DNA of 64,000 nucleotides from Isoetes taiwanensis. Its lineage: Eukaryota > Streptophyta > Lycopodiopsida > Isoetales > Isoetaceae. This document shows, in pieces, positions 11,858 through 21,600 of the stretch (position 1 is the first letter of the stretch; each line of letters begins with the position of its first letter). Below the pieces are notes generated by a model. That model had not been told where the DNA came from. It ran no database searches and saw only the letters and a program-made list of their open reading frames with translations. Where the stretch lies: contig JAJEKV010000057.1 in assembly GCA_021234155.1 (NCBI GenBank), forward strand, positions 4,681,821 to 4,745,820, read 5' to 3'. The translations under genes were made by a program, and so were the position numbers.

Positions 11858-12380
11858 AAGGTTGAAAATTTGATGAAAGAAGGATATGGCTGCCGAGGCC
11901 GAAGTAATGGACGAGGGCGACATATGAGGATGAAGATGAAAGAAAAATCTTTTACTGCGATAAAGGGAAAGGGGAGATAGGAAACAACATGTAGACGGCA
12001 CCAAACAACAAAGGGGCGGAACATATCGATGTAAGCCGTGAGAGTAGATGGGGTGCGGGAGGAAAATACCAAAGGCAAAGTCGAGAGGAACAAGGGGACC
12101 TACTGGGGAGTCAGCAAGCGGGAGGTAGCTGCCACAAAACAACATAAAAACCATGTTAACTTTATTCAAATTGACAACGAAAAACATAAAAGAGCCACGT
12201 GGCCTTGACACCACGCCAAAAGGTGCCGATATATGGGGCAATAAAAGCCAGCGAAAATGCATTAAAAACATAAATTCTTTAATAAAAGGTGCCCGCCGAT
12301 CCGGAGTCGAGGCGGGGGCCACCATGGTGCGAAGGCCAATGAAGAACCACGATTTATATCTGAGCATGACACGTGGGCGC
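11858..12380 (-). pseudogene. DIRS tyrosine recombinase, N-terminal core-binding domain
   Basis: The minus strand reads SSRTPSTLTAYIDMFRPFVVWC in one frame at about 11990-12060, the usual first helices of a SAM-like core-binding domain. In another frame near the break it reads PSSITSASAAISFFHQIFNL, the 'L.aisffh...g' helix of DIRS/Crypton recombinases. Frameshifts separate these pieces. The reading is interrupted at 11857 by the LTR and the catalytic half reappears at 1980-2168. The recombinase would catalyse insertion of circular cDNA. It cannot function in this state. Confidence 0.65.
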
Positions 12381-12400
12381 ATGGTGTAAAGCGTGGGGAA

Positions 12401-13270
12401 CTAAGGAGGCGGAGGAAAACAAAAATTGTTAAAGAGGTGCCAATCATAAGTAAAAGCATGTCGGGGGAATGCGGTGCGGATATCTGACTGAGTAGTATTA
12501 TAAGCGGGGAGCTTGTGGTTAAGGGGAGAGGCAAAACGATCAACATAATGCGGGCCCCACAAGGAATCAATATAGCGAAAACACCACGGGGCAAGGGCAA
12601 ACTCATCAGATTGAGGAAGGCGAGAAAGATAATCAGCCCACTCGTTTTGGGAGCGAGGAATCCACACAGGATCCAAGGAGATGGAGAAGTGAAAACAAAG
12701 GAGGAAGATCTCTAAGGTGAGAAAATGAATATCATGCGAGGAGGAACCCCCTTTTTGTAGAATGGTGGCAACATTCAAATTATCCCCACGAACAGTGACC
12801 AGGCAAGCATGGAGAAAAGGAAAACTTGATAGAAAGCTAAGAGTTCGCGCCAAGTGGAAGAACGAGAAAGTTTTGATTCAGAAAAAAGGCCAAAAAAATC
12901 CAAGCGGTTCGCGGCGGGAGAAGGAGCCACCCCCCCCCACCCAAATGAACTGGCGTCGAAACCAAGGACAGCGGAAGGACATCGGGGTGGGGAAATAGGG
13001 CAAAAACTCAAAGAAGAGGCGACGGATTCCCATAACACAATTTCCATGCGGGCTAAAGAGGATAAAGAAATAGAAGCATCCCAGTGAAAAGGCTGAATAA
13101 GGCGATAAGAAAAGAATGTTAAAGCGAAGACAAGGGAACCGAAAACAATGCGAAGGGACTGGAGAAAGCCCAAGAATTTGGCGAGGTGACGTGATGTAGG
13201 ATGAGAAGAGGAAAGAAGCGAAGAGGAGAGTTAAAAAAACTTGGCTAATTTCTGGGAAGATAGGCAAATA
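12401..13270 (-). pseudogene. DIRS RNase H domain
   Basis: This follows the RT on the minus strand. Visible in order are a thumb/connection helix (LAKFLGFLQSLRIVFGSLVF), the first RNase H strand with its Asp (AVLGFDASSFGWGGVAPS), the SSTWRELLAFYQVF helix with its Glu, DNLNVATILQKGGSSS with the third acidic residue, and PVWIPRSQNEWADYLSRL, whose last Asp is typical of the DIRS class. The tail WGPHYVDRFASPLNHKLPAY is the DIRS-specific extension after RNase H. A frame change near 12850 and stops break it. The key acidic residues are still readable, so decay is moderate. Confidence 0.85.
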
Positions 13271-13285
13271 ACCATAGCAGAAGCA

Positions 13286-14107
13286 TCAAGGAGAAACCCG
13301 AGGACATTTAGGCCAAGCAATGAGAAAACTAGCAGATTGCAAATCAGAAATGATGTGATCTTGAAGAGAACTAGGGTCATGCTGAGTGTTAAAAAGGAAA
13401 TCATCCATATAAGGGGTGCAACGAATACCGGCTGCTCGCCAATGGCGGACTAACGGGCACATCAATTTGGTAAAGACAAAAGGAGCAGAGGCCAGGTCAA
13501 AAGGTAGCATAGTAAAGACAAAAAAATGTTGGTCAAACTGAAAACCCAAAAAAGTATGATGAGGAGGCCAGATGGGAACATGATGGTAACCGGATTTCAG
13601 ATCTAGCGTAAAGAGAAAATCATGGGGTTGAAGGACAGCCAAAGCATCAAAAGAGACTCATAACGAAAAGAAGGAACAGACAAAAAGGAGTTATGATAAG
13701 CGTAAATCAGAATCAAGTGGAACTTGTGTGCGCCTTTGGAGCTGCTTGTAGAGGCGGCGAGAAAAAGGACAAGATGGGACCTGCCCTAACGACACGAGAA
13801 CATAAAAAGGTCTTGAATGGCGAGCGGGCAAAAGAATATGCGATGTGAGAGAGAGGAAAAGGTTTGGGCGAAGAAATGGTTGAGGTGGAGGTCCCTCGGC
13901 CCAAGGAAGAGCATAACCATGTTGGATCCAAGACAAGACAAGAGGATTGGCAGAGATAAAGCACCAAAAAGGTAAAGATGCAAGGAGACGCCCACGCACA
14001 GATAAGGTAGCATAGTGGGAATCAAGAGCCACAGGATCAAAGGGGAGATGGGGTAAAGGAGAGGTAAGAACTTGGCAATTTGCAAAAAAAGACCCGTCAG
14101 AAAACAA
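13286..14107 (-). pseudogene. DIRS reverse transcriptase
   Basis: On the minus strand, GRLLASLPFWCFISANPLVL then SWIQHGYALPWAEGPPP (about 13850-14000) is the start of a DIRS-type RT ('fl..W..is.dp.vl..i..Gy.i.f'). After a decayed stretch near 13640-13780 come FTLDLKSGYHHVPIWPPHH, FLGFQF and FVFTMLPFDLASAPFVFTKL, with the catalytic box CTPYMDDFLF intact at about 13370-13400. Gypsy RTs read 'YLDDILV' and copia RTs 'YVDD' here. At least one frameshift lies between the two halves. Function: reverse transcription of the DIRS RNA. Confidence 0.88.
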
Positions 14108-14259
14108 TATCCTTTATGAATGATCAAAAGTAAATACAACACATAGTGAAGAACAACTAATTGCTCAAGAAGACCAAGGCTGAGGCAATGCAGGTGGAGG
14201 AAGGGCCGGATGATGTGTCTGCGTGGGAAAAGCCATCAAGGGAGTGGGGTTGAGAGGCA

Positions 14260-15200
14260 TTGAGTGAGGAAATGGTGGAGAAAAGGGGGAAATGGCATTA
14301 TGGAAGAACTGTCGACGAAAATAATTTTCGGCAGTGTGTCAAAAATGACCACAAATAGTGCAATGAAGAGGGCGGGAGGTGGTGGGGAAGAAGCGAGAAG
14401 AAGAAAAAGTGGCCGGATGAAGGGTGCGGCAAAGTGCGAGCCACGAGATAGGTGCTTCCCTTGGGCAATTTCTTAGCACAGTGCGGGGCATTTGGATTAC
14501 GTCAGAAGAAAAGTTCAGGACTAAAGGGACAAAGCTAAATGGCAAGCGACATAAATATATCCGTGTTGATCAGCAATAAGGACAAATTTCATCTCTTGGT
14601 CATGGCAGCTTACCTTCTTCCACCATCTGCGGCACATGGCGTCGGAATGGCGACCCCCAACATAGCAAGATGGCCATGAATCCATGACTCCAGGGTGTCC
14701 ATAGCGGAAGCAAACTTCGTAGTAATGCGCGTGGGTGGCGGTCAAAAGAAGGTGTAGAGCGAGCGGCCCGTTCTCGAATGTCCTGTTGGAGATGCTCAAG
14801 TTGGGTCTGAACTGACAACTGCTGGGTCATCGATGTATGGAGTGCACAGGTGTGGCCGTTCTTTGTTGAAGCTCATGCAATAATTGGGTATACTCGGGGA
14901 AAGCTGGAGCGGAAGAAATGGGCATGGCCCAGAAGCCGAGGAAGATCGCGTCTTGGCCAGAGAAGAAAAAGAGGAGCCATCTGGAAAGGGGAGAAGAAGA
15001 AGCGTACCCAGCGAGAGAAGAGAGAAAGGGAGCAAGGCTGAGGGGGCCAAAAGAGAAAATAGACAAGCGGAAGGTGAGAGGTAGGGGAGAAAGTGAATTG
15101 GGGTCCAAAGAGTCCGGTTCAAGTGAGAGGAAAGCTAGCATTGATGGCCGAGAACCCGGCCTTGAAAGCAAGCCGTGGGGGAAAGAACTTCGAGGGAGAA
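14260..15200 (-). pseudogene. DIRS gag-like region
   Basis: This lies directly upstream of the RT on the coding strand, where the nucleocapsid gene belongs. Overlapping minus-strand frames (14339-14545, 14521-14799, 14600-14830, 14796-15122) together give a protein with a helix-prone segment (SVQTQLEHLQQDIRERAA) and, near 14335-14360, a Cys-x2-Cys-x4-His-like zinc knuckle (CTICGHF...H) whose final Cys appears changed, with a stop inside. No one frame is open throughout. The assignment rests on position and the knuckle remnant, not on strong similarity. Confidence 0.45.
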
Positions 15201-18200
15201 GAGCTGGAAGTGCTTGCTATGGGCGACATCGGCTTCATTGACCGAAAAAGGGAAGTACATTAGAAGAAAAACAATGGTAAGAAGGGGCATGCCCGATACG
15301 GAGGAGCGGAGAGAGGTGCGCCCCGGCAATAACAAGTCAAGCCCCCCCATGACGACGAGTCCAAGAAGGCGGACCGACATGCTAACGAGAACGACAACAA
15401 TAGCGATGGTCGGTCATCAAATGAATGAACGAAGTCAAGCTATGCAATTGCAGATGATGCATAAACACGAGAAGAAAAACAAACCATGTTAATCGCATTA
15501 TAATGTATAAATCATTACTGACTATGCAATCCTCCAAGGAGTCTAGAATGATGAATAACCCGATACATAGACAGTAAGATGAAGAAGAAAACCCAACCCA
15601 TGGGAGTGTGTAAGATGCATAAACATCAAAAGATCAAAGTGCAACCGTGCATATGGCGGACAATAAATGGCAAAGAGCTATATAAGCGGCAGAATCGAAA
15701 ACACCTCATAGAGAATAACATGAAAAATAGAAAATGAAACCCTGGGAATGTCCCGTATGCATAAAAACAGAAAAAGACAACGTTTAAACACGAGAAGGCC
15801 CACATCCCAAGTGATCAATAATGATGAATAATGACAAATAATGATGAATAACCGAGGCAATAAGATTAAGAGGAAAAGCCAACCCATGGTAATGTGTAAG
15901 ATGCATGGATGTGAAAAAAACAAAGTGCAACCTGGCATATGGTGGACAATAAATCACAAAGCTACATAGGTGGCAGAATCGAAACCACGATATAGGCAAT
16001 AACATGGAAAAGGAAATGAAACCATGGTAATACATCGTATAAAATATGAAAAAACAATGGCTCATATAGATAACAACATCTCAAGGAAATTACAACATAG
16101 GCCACAAGATTGAATCGAAGCAAAACACAGGCAATAACATAAACAAGAAGCAACCCTGATAGTGCATAAAAACATTGAAAATAGTGTGGTGCATCGTATT
16201 CCAAGATAAAAATGCAATTTCGAAGGATGCTTAACATAAAAAATCCGAAACAACCATGGGAAAGCATACAATTCGTATGATGATGCCACATATAGAGAAA
16301 CCACATTGTCAACTATAACGAAAAAATGTAAAAAAGTAACACATGAAAAGATAGACATATCCGAGTCAAGAACCACCATCCTATTACAAGATCCCTAGGT
16401 GCCTCATACATGATAACAACAATAGATAAATAGTCAACCCCCTCATGGAAAAAAGAGAAAGGAGAAGCAAACACATAGGAACCCGCAATAAAACCACGTC
16501 ATTTGAATGTTTATGATCCAAAACATGAAACGAGACATAAAACAAGTGCTTTATTCCATATTATTCAGCAGAGGGTGTCGACATCTAGATGATGCCAAGG
16601 CACATAGCAAAAAACCGCCGCCCGGAGGCAGGGACAATCACGCTATCAACCCCAAAGAAATCGCCGGATAAGTGGGAAGAAATTGTGGGGGATACTTAGT
16701 CATGATGAGAAAAAATTTGCGCATGGCCCAGATGGGCGTGGGGATGAAAAACCCCATTGTAGAATGGCGTCCCCAAGAAGCGAAACCTGAGCAGATTCGA
16801 CAAGTTTATATGAAGCGAGAACACCCGGCGGACGAGGAAGGAGAAAAAGGATCGTAAAGGCGGCGCCCGGGAAGAACTCCATGAGCCGATCAATGTCCCG
16901 CGTTCAATGTAAGGCATTGCGGCAGATGGGTGCAAAGGCATCAAATGGGATGTGTAAAGATGGTGAGTTGTCATAGCAATCTCCGGAGGTGCAAAAGGAA
17001 AAAAACCAACGAGGGAAGATCTTGGCCCGAACAAAGGGGCAATGGAGCGGCATGGGGCACGCAAAGGACCAAAAAGTGCTTGAAATGGCGGTAATTCAAA
17101 GGCAAACCACGTGGAAAGGAAGTGTGGCGAGAAAGGCTTAAAAGAGCAACCCGTAGGGAGCGAGGGAGGGAGGACAAGCGGCCAGAAAACACATGCAAGC
17201 GAGTGAAGGAAGGTCGAGAAGGCAAAGCGGGGGAAAAGCATGCAGAATGGCGGCAGCCCGGATCAATAAAATAGAGAGCCCAAAGAAGAGAGCTGAAAGT
17301 ACTATTTGTGAGACTGGTGGGAATTGAGCAAAAACATACCATAGATAGAGCATGGGGCGTCAGGATCTTGTGGCCACGGAAAAGGAAAAGGAAAAGCCCG
17401 GCCTCGGCACACGCATGCCAATGGGTGGTGGGTCGAAGGCGATGCCCACCCTCCAATGTGGTGCGAAAACTCGAGTTCCGCCAGCGGGGAGCAAATTGGC
17501 GTGAAGGAGGAAATAGACAAATGGCAACATGGGCCGGGCATAGATTGTGCTAGCGGCTGGAATCAAGAAAGCAGATACGGCGGGGCAAAAGGCCGAGATA
17601 GAAGGAGTGAAAAAGGAAAACTCAGGTCGCAGCAGGAGCTAAAGGTCCAACAAGACAAGCAAAAGAGCTTGGATAAGAGAGGAAGAACCTTGGTCGAGGC
17701 TGAGGAAACAACCAACCCGGCAGGACGAGAGGAAACATAAAGCGTATGGGGCAAACTATAGAATGAGAACTAAGAGCTAGCATGGCCGCGGGATCGCGAT
17801 AGGATCAAACCCCAAATGTGTTATGAGAGGGAGAAAGCGGAACAAAAAGATGAGCAAGGGTGAAACCCGAGAAAATTGAACAAGAAGCGTGTGGCAACCA
17901 CCCAACAGAGAGCAACCAATAAACCCAAAAGAATGAAACTATCAGACCATAACAAATGGGAAACACCCAATCCAAAACTTAAACCATGATTACACGAAAA
18001 CGTAGGTTCGTCTTGCAAACATCGAATAGCCCATGCCACAGATTCAACATGCGAATGCACAAACAAACCATGCGAGCAAGAGAAACAATAGAACTCTACA
18101 AGACTAAGGGTGAGAAACCCCAGATATAAAGAGCAGGAAAAGAAGAAGGCGTACCTTCCAAAAGAAGGATAAGAAAACTCGCGAGGAAGATGCCAGTGGC

Positions 18201-18330
18201 GAGGACGTGGAGACAGAAGCCGGCAGAGAAGCTTGAGAGGAAATCCGTTGGTCGAAGAGCTATTGAAGCAACGAGAATGGAAGAAGAGCTGCTGTGAGAA
18301 GACGCCGATAACCGGTCCCAAAGGGGAAGT
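15201..18330 (-). other. Probable 5' part of the DIRS element; no domain recognised
   Basis: The minus strand is pyrimidine-rich and shows several open frames (16696-17241, 16971-17456, 17821-18405) rich in Leu, Phe, Ser and Pro. I see no motif in them, and such composition easily gives long chance frames. A tandem repeat occupies 15552-16120. The stretch lies between the gag-like region and a promoter-like site, so a leader or extra ORF of the same element is my best reading. Confidence 0.35.
15552..16120. repeat. Tandem repeat, period about 291 bp
   Basis: Copy 1 starts GATGAATAACCCGATA at 15552 and copy 2 starts GATGAATAACCGAGGCAATA at 15843. Both continue with CCAACCCATGG, TGTGTAAGATGCAT, AAAGTGCAACC, GGACAATAAAT and GGCAGAATCGAAA in the same order. 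A partial third copy may follow to about 16200. Confidence 0.75.
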
Positions 18331-18345
18331 GGCCTTATATAGTAG
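18331..18345 (-). promoter_or_regulatory. TATA-like promoter at the head of the DIRS region
   Basis: On the minus strand CTACTATATAAGGCC is followed by a GC-rich then pyrimidine-rich leader without early ATG codons, and a possible splice donor (AAGGTACGCC) about 190 bp downstream. It would drive transcription into the DIRS element. No experiment supports a start site. Confidence 0.4.
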
Positions 18346-18405
18346 GTCGTCCCTTCCCAAAATGGTGATCCGAGGGCTCGGATCGATGCGATCGACTAGT
18401 TGCAC

Positions 18406-20101
18406 CTTGCCAATGCTTCATTGTCATTATAGGTATTGCTGTATAAGTTGGAAAATATATATAATTATCAAGAACATAACTGCAAAAAGGTTAATTTTGG
18501 CATAATTATTTAGTTTTACCGGAGGTTTAGCTTCTTCAATAGCTACTTGGGAAAAATTGAGGACCTAGATTTGAAGTGACTCATTCATATAGATCAACAA
18601 AGGGTGTTATAGGCAGAATATGCATTCCGATTGTTAAATTCTAAACTTGGACAATTTACGCCTCACATGGCTCATCAAATATGATCTTAATGGTCTTCCA
18701 GCTCAAATGAACAAACTACTGATGGAATACCTATTCATAAAGTATATGATAAAGTAAAGGTAATAAAGTATATAATAAGCCTTCTCAAAACGTCGTTCTT
18801 TTTATAGTAGGTTTAGAATACATAAGCATAGGAAGAGATTATATGTTGAAATTGTTAATTGTAACAAACATCTCCAAAGAAAGTCTAGAGAAAGAGAACA
18901 TAGTTTGCAAAAGATATTACCAGCAATATCTTAAAGTAGATCATGTCATGGAAGCCGAAACACATATATGTTGATATGTATAACACGATCGAATAGTTGC
19001 AAGAAGGATCATACAAAAGAGCTATGGAAATGTTAAGGAGCAATGTACATCAATCTTGTTAATTTGGGATTTTCCGGTTTGGTGGAAAACATTTTTGGAA
19101 TTTTTCTTAATTTGATTTTCTAAGATTTTGAAGGTTTTAGCGGCCGGAAACATTTTTCGATTCTCCTTAATATTTTTCAAAATCACTTAATATTTTTCCT
19201 TGAGATCAAAATGGAGCTCTTGCGGCATGCGCGGATGTATGGTAATGGCATGCATGCATTCATTTGTGTCTTTATTTTTTAATGCTTCTAGTGTCTGGCT
19301 CTCAAATCGCTCAATTTTTGCCTTGATTTTGCTTGTAGGGAGTTGAAAAAGCTGACAAATGGACCCAAGAAAGGGATCAGAGCCATTACTCTAAACTCAG
19401 ATCGGGAGCTTACATGTTATCTTAACATGCTGGCGACTGAAACGGATCGAGGTGCATCTGTAACGTTGCTTGAAAACTCCTTTTTTTCCCCTTATTAAGT
19501 TATTCTTTTTCTGCATGCAACTTAGGTATATTCGATTCACCCACTTAGTTTTTTATTTGAGTCTGTAGTTTTTTGTCTGATGTACAATTCCGTTCACTGC
19601 CTGGCTTGGTTACAGAGCTACCTCTCAAGTAATTCCTTTATCTTAGGTAATTTAATTTATGGCTTTTCATCTTTAAAGTGAGCCCTCTATCCATTCTTCT
19701 ATCATTTTTAGAACTTGCTTAACATGAATGCGAACTGGAGTCAATTCTTATATAGTGGAGCTTCTTTGGTTGCTTCTGTGTAAAAGGTTCATTTCTCCAA
19801 AATAACAACCCTTGCCATTGCCAAGAAGCCAACATTTGATTTTAGGCCACAAAAAACTCAAGCTGGATTAGCTCCACTTGCTTAGTATGTATTTATTTGG
19901 AATGGAGCATCTATAACCACGATTCCGTTATTTTGAAATTATTCCACTGCTCATATTTTTTACCTCGGGTTTTTTTCCTATGTTTTGAGCAAGAAATTGT
20001 GTCCTGTATTTTTTTTTTGAATACGAATTGGTGGCAATATTGCACCATTTATTGAGTGTGTTAGAAATTAGTGACAACAAAACTAGGGCAAAAAAGTATC
20101 T
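18406..20101. other. AT-rich spacer, no clear gene
   Basis: About 1.7 kb of AT-rich DNA with many stops in all frames. The only coding-like signal is a possible exon at 19339-19451. There is no LTR, TIR or RNA gene that I can recognise. Confidence 0.5.
19339..19451 (+). other. Candidate orphan exon
   Basis: A 113-bp open block is bounded by a pyrimidine-rich acceptor (TTGCTTGTAG) and a GTGCAT donor-like site. In frame it reads ELKKLTNGPKKGIRAITLNS, continuing DRELTCYLNMLATETDR, with ordinary globular composition in otherwise stop-filled DNA. A second coding-like block (MELLRHARMYG) ends at a GTAATG near 19240. I do not recognise the protein. It may be a host gene relic or chance. Confidence 0.25.
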
Positions 20102-20269
20102 TCTTATATTATAAAAAATATAGCGTGTGTCTTCCATGGAGACCTAGATCCAACGATTGAGGATTTAATCAACCAATGGTGAGGATGACATGTGCGCGAC
20201 TTCAACCAAGATTTCATCTTGACTGTTGCTTCAATATGATTAACTCAATCTGACAGTCAAGGGGTGAAA

Positions 20270-20994
20270 ATGGGAAAGGGAAAAGGGAAAAGAAAGGGAA
20301 AATGGAGAAAAAAGGAAAAGGGAGGGGAAATGAACAAAAGGAAAGGGAGAAAGAAAAAGGGGAAAATAGGAAAATAAAAATAAAAAAAGGAAAAAGGCGA
20401 AAATAGAAAAAGGAAAGGGGAAAAGGAGAAAAGAAAAAAAAAAATAGAGTAGCAAAAAAGAAAAAGGGAAGGAGAAAATGATAAAGGGAAGGCAAAAGGG
20501 CTGAAGGAAAAGGGAAGACAAAAGGGCCGAAGGAAAAGGGAAGGAAAAAGGGGAAAATGAGAAAAAGTGGAAAAGGGAAAAGGGAAAAGAAAGGGAAAAT
20601 GGAGAAAAAAGGAAAAGGGAGGGGAAATAGACAAAAGGAAAGGGAGAAAGGAAAAAGGGGAAATAGGAAAATAAAAAAAGGAAAAAGGCGAAAATAGAAA
20701 AAGGAAAGGGGAAAAGGAGAAAAAAAAATAGAGTGGGAAAAAAGGAAAAGGGAAGGAGAAAATGATAAAGGGAAGGCAAAAGGGCTGAAGGAAAAGGGAA
20801 GACAAAAGGGCTGAAGGAAAAGGAAAGAGGAAAAGGGAAGGAAAAAGGGAAAAATGAGAAAAAGTGGGAAAGGGAAAAGGGAAAAAAAGGGAAAATGGAG
20901 AAAAAAGGAAAAGGGAGGGGAAATGGACAAAAGGAAAGGGAGAAAGGAAAAAGGGGAAATAGGAAAAAAAAAAAAAAAAAAAAGGCAAAAATAG
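20270..20994. repeat. Polypurine satellite-like core of Helitron copy 1, left part
   Basis: The plus strand is almost only A and G. A repeat unit of about 297 bp is visible: AAAGGGAAAATGGAG recurs at 20293, 20590 and 20886. Long Phe/Pro/Ser/Leu open frames on the minus strand are a by-product of the lack of A in stop contexts and are not genes. Confidence 0.9.
20990..20994. other. Target-site duplication AATAG, left copy
   Basis: AATAG directly precedes the gypsy LTR at 20995 and is repeated exactly at 32105-32109 after the other LTR. A perfect 5-bp duplication is what gypsy integrase makes. Confidence 0.9.
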
Positions 20995-21584
20995 TGTTTG
21001 GGGTCTGGGTTTGGGAACTCCTGGAAGACAGCCCTCTGTGAGGACCCGTGGATCTAACAGGAGAGTCCGGGGGACTATGTCACGCGGGATTTGCAAGAAG
21101 AGAAGAAGAAGAAGAAAACAGAACAAATGAGAGGAAAACGATAAGCTTCCTTGATATCAATGATGAACATACATGAGCTCTCGCAATAGAGAGAAAAACT
21201 GAAATGAGACAAGACTCAAAACTCATCTAGCCATCATATGCTAGCTCTACTCATATATATAGTACAATGGCCTTGGGCCCCAATATGACACTCCCGGTGA
21301 TCTGGTGCCCGACTCACGGAAGGAGGCCTGATTTCTGAGGAATGTTGGCGGTGCCTCTTTAAATGCCTAGAATCCATGGCCCTTGGCCTTGACCGGCGGT
21401 GACGGGTCATCACTTGTCCGGCTTGGCGCCTCTTGTTGTGACGCGAGCTTTTGGTAGCGTGGTCTGGCCGCTTGGTCTTCTCCGAGCCTTTGATGGCTGA
21501 CCCGTGGGTGGCCGAGGATCCTTGAGCTTGACCTGGTACATTGTATGCATGAATAGTCTGTACCGGGAGGCACTGGGACTAACA
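20995..21584 (-). repeat. 3' LTR of the Tat/Athila-like gypsy element
   Basis: It starts TGTTTGGGGTC and ends GGGACTAACA on the plus strand. It is nearly identical to 31512-32104 over the first 250 bp and more diverged, with small indels, after that. A TATATATA box lies at 21252-21262, placed to act on the minus strand. Confidence 0.9.
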
Positions 21585-21600
21585 CCCCCACCAAGCGACA
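21585..21600 (-). other. Polypurine tract of the Tat/Athila-like element
   Basis: On the minus strand CGCTTGGTGGGGG abuts the LTR start TGTTAGT. The G-run next to the 3' LTR fits the plus-strand primer and fixes the element's polarity. Confidence 0.75.

Larger units (their letters stand above)
1986..18405 (-). mobile_element. DIRS-like tyrosine-recombinase retrotransposon, split by a later insertion
   Basis: Minus-strand domains appear in the DIRS order: gag-like (14260-15200), RT (13286-14107), RNase H (12401-13270), recombinase amino part (11858-12380), and, beyond a 9.7-kb LTR element, a recombinase core fragment (1980-2168). DIRS elements use a tyrosine recombinase in place of a DDE integrase. 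The RT and RNase H are of DIRS style, not gypsy or copia. The outer limits are uncertain. The left end is fixed only by the junction with gypsy integrase at about 1985, and the recombinase is truncated there. The right end is set at a TATA-like promoter near 18.34 kb, but 15.2-18.4 kb has no diagnostic protein. Terminal or split repeats were not found. Confidence 0.75.

Noticed and set aside
14850..15492. Arg/Glu/Lys-rich plus-strand frames near 15 kb
   Set aside because: They are the complement of minus-strand DIRS-region coding; charged low-complexity shadows.
20214..21126. Long Phe/Pro/Ser/Leu-rich open frames (up to 289 codons) on the minus strand
   Set aside because: They lie in the A/G-only Helitron core and partly in the LTR; stop codons are rare by composition and all frames are open. 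No protein signature.
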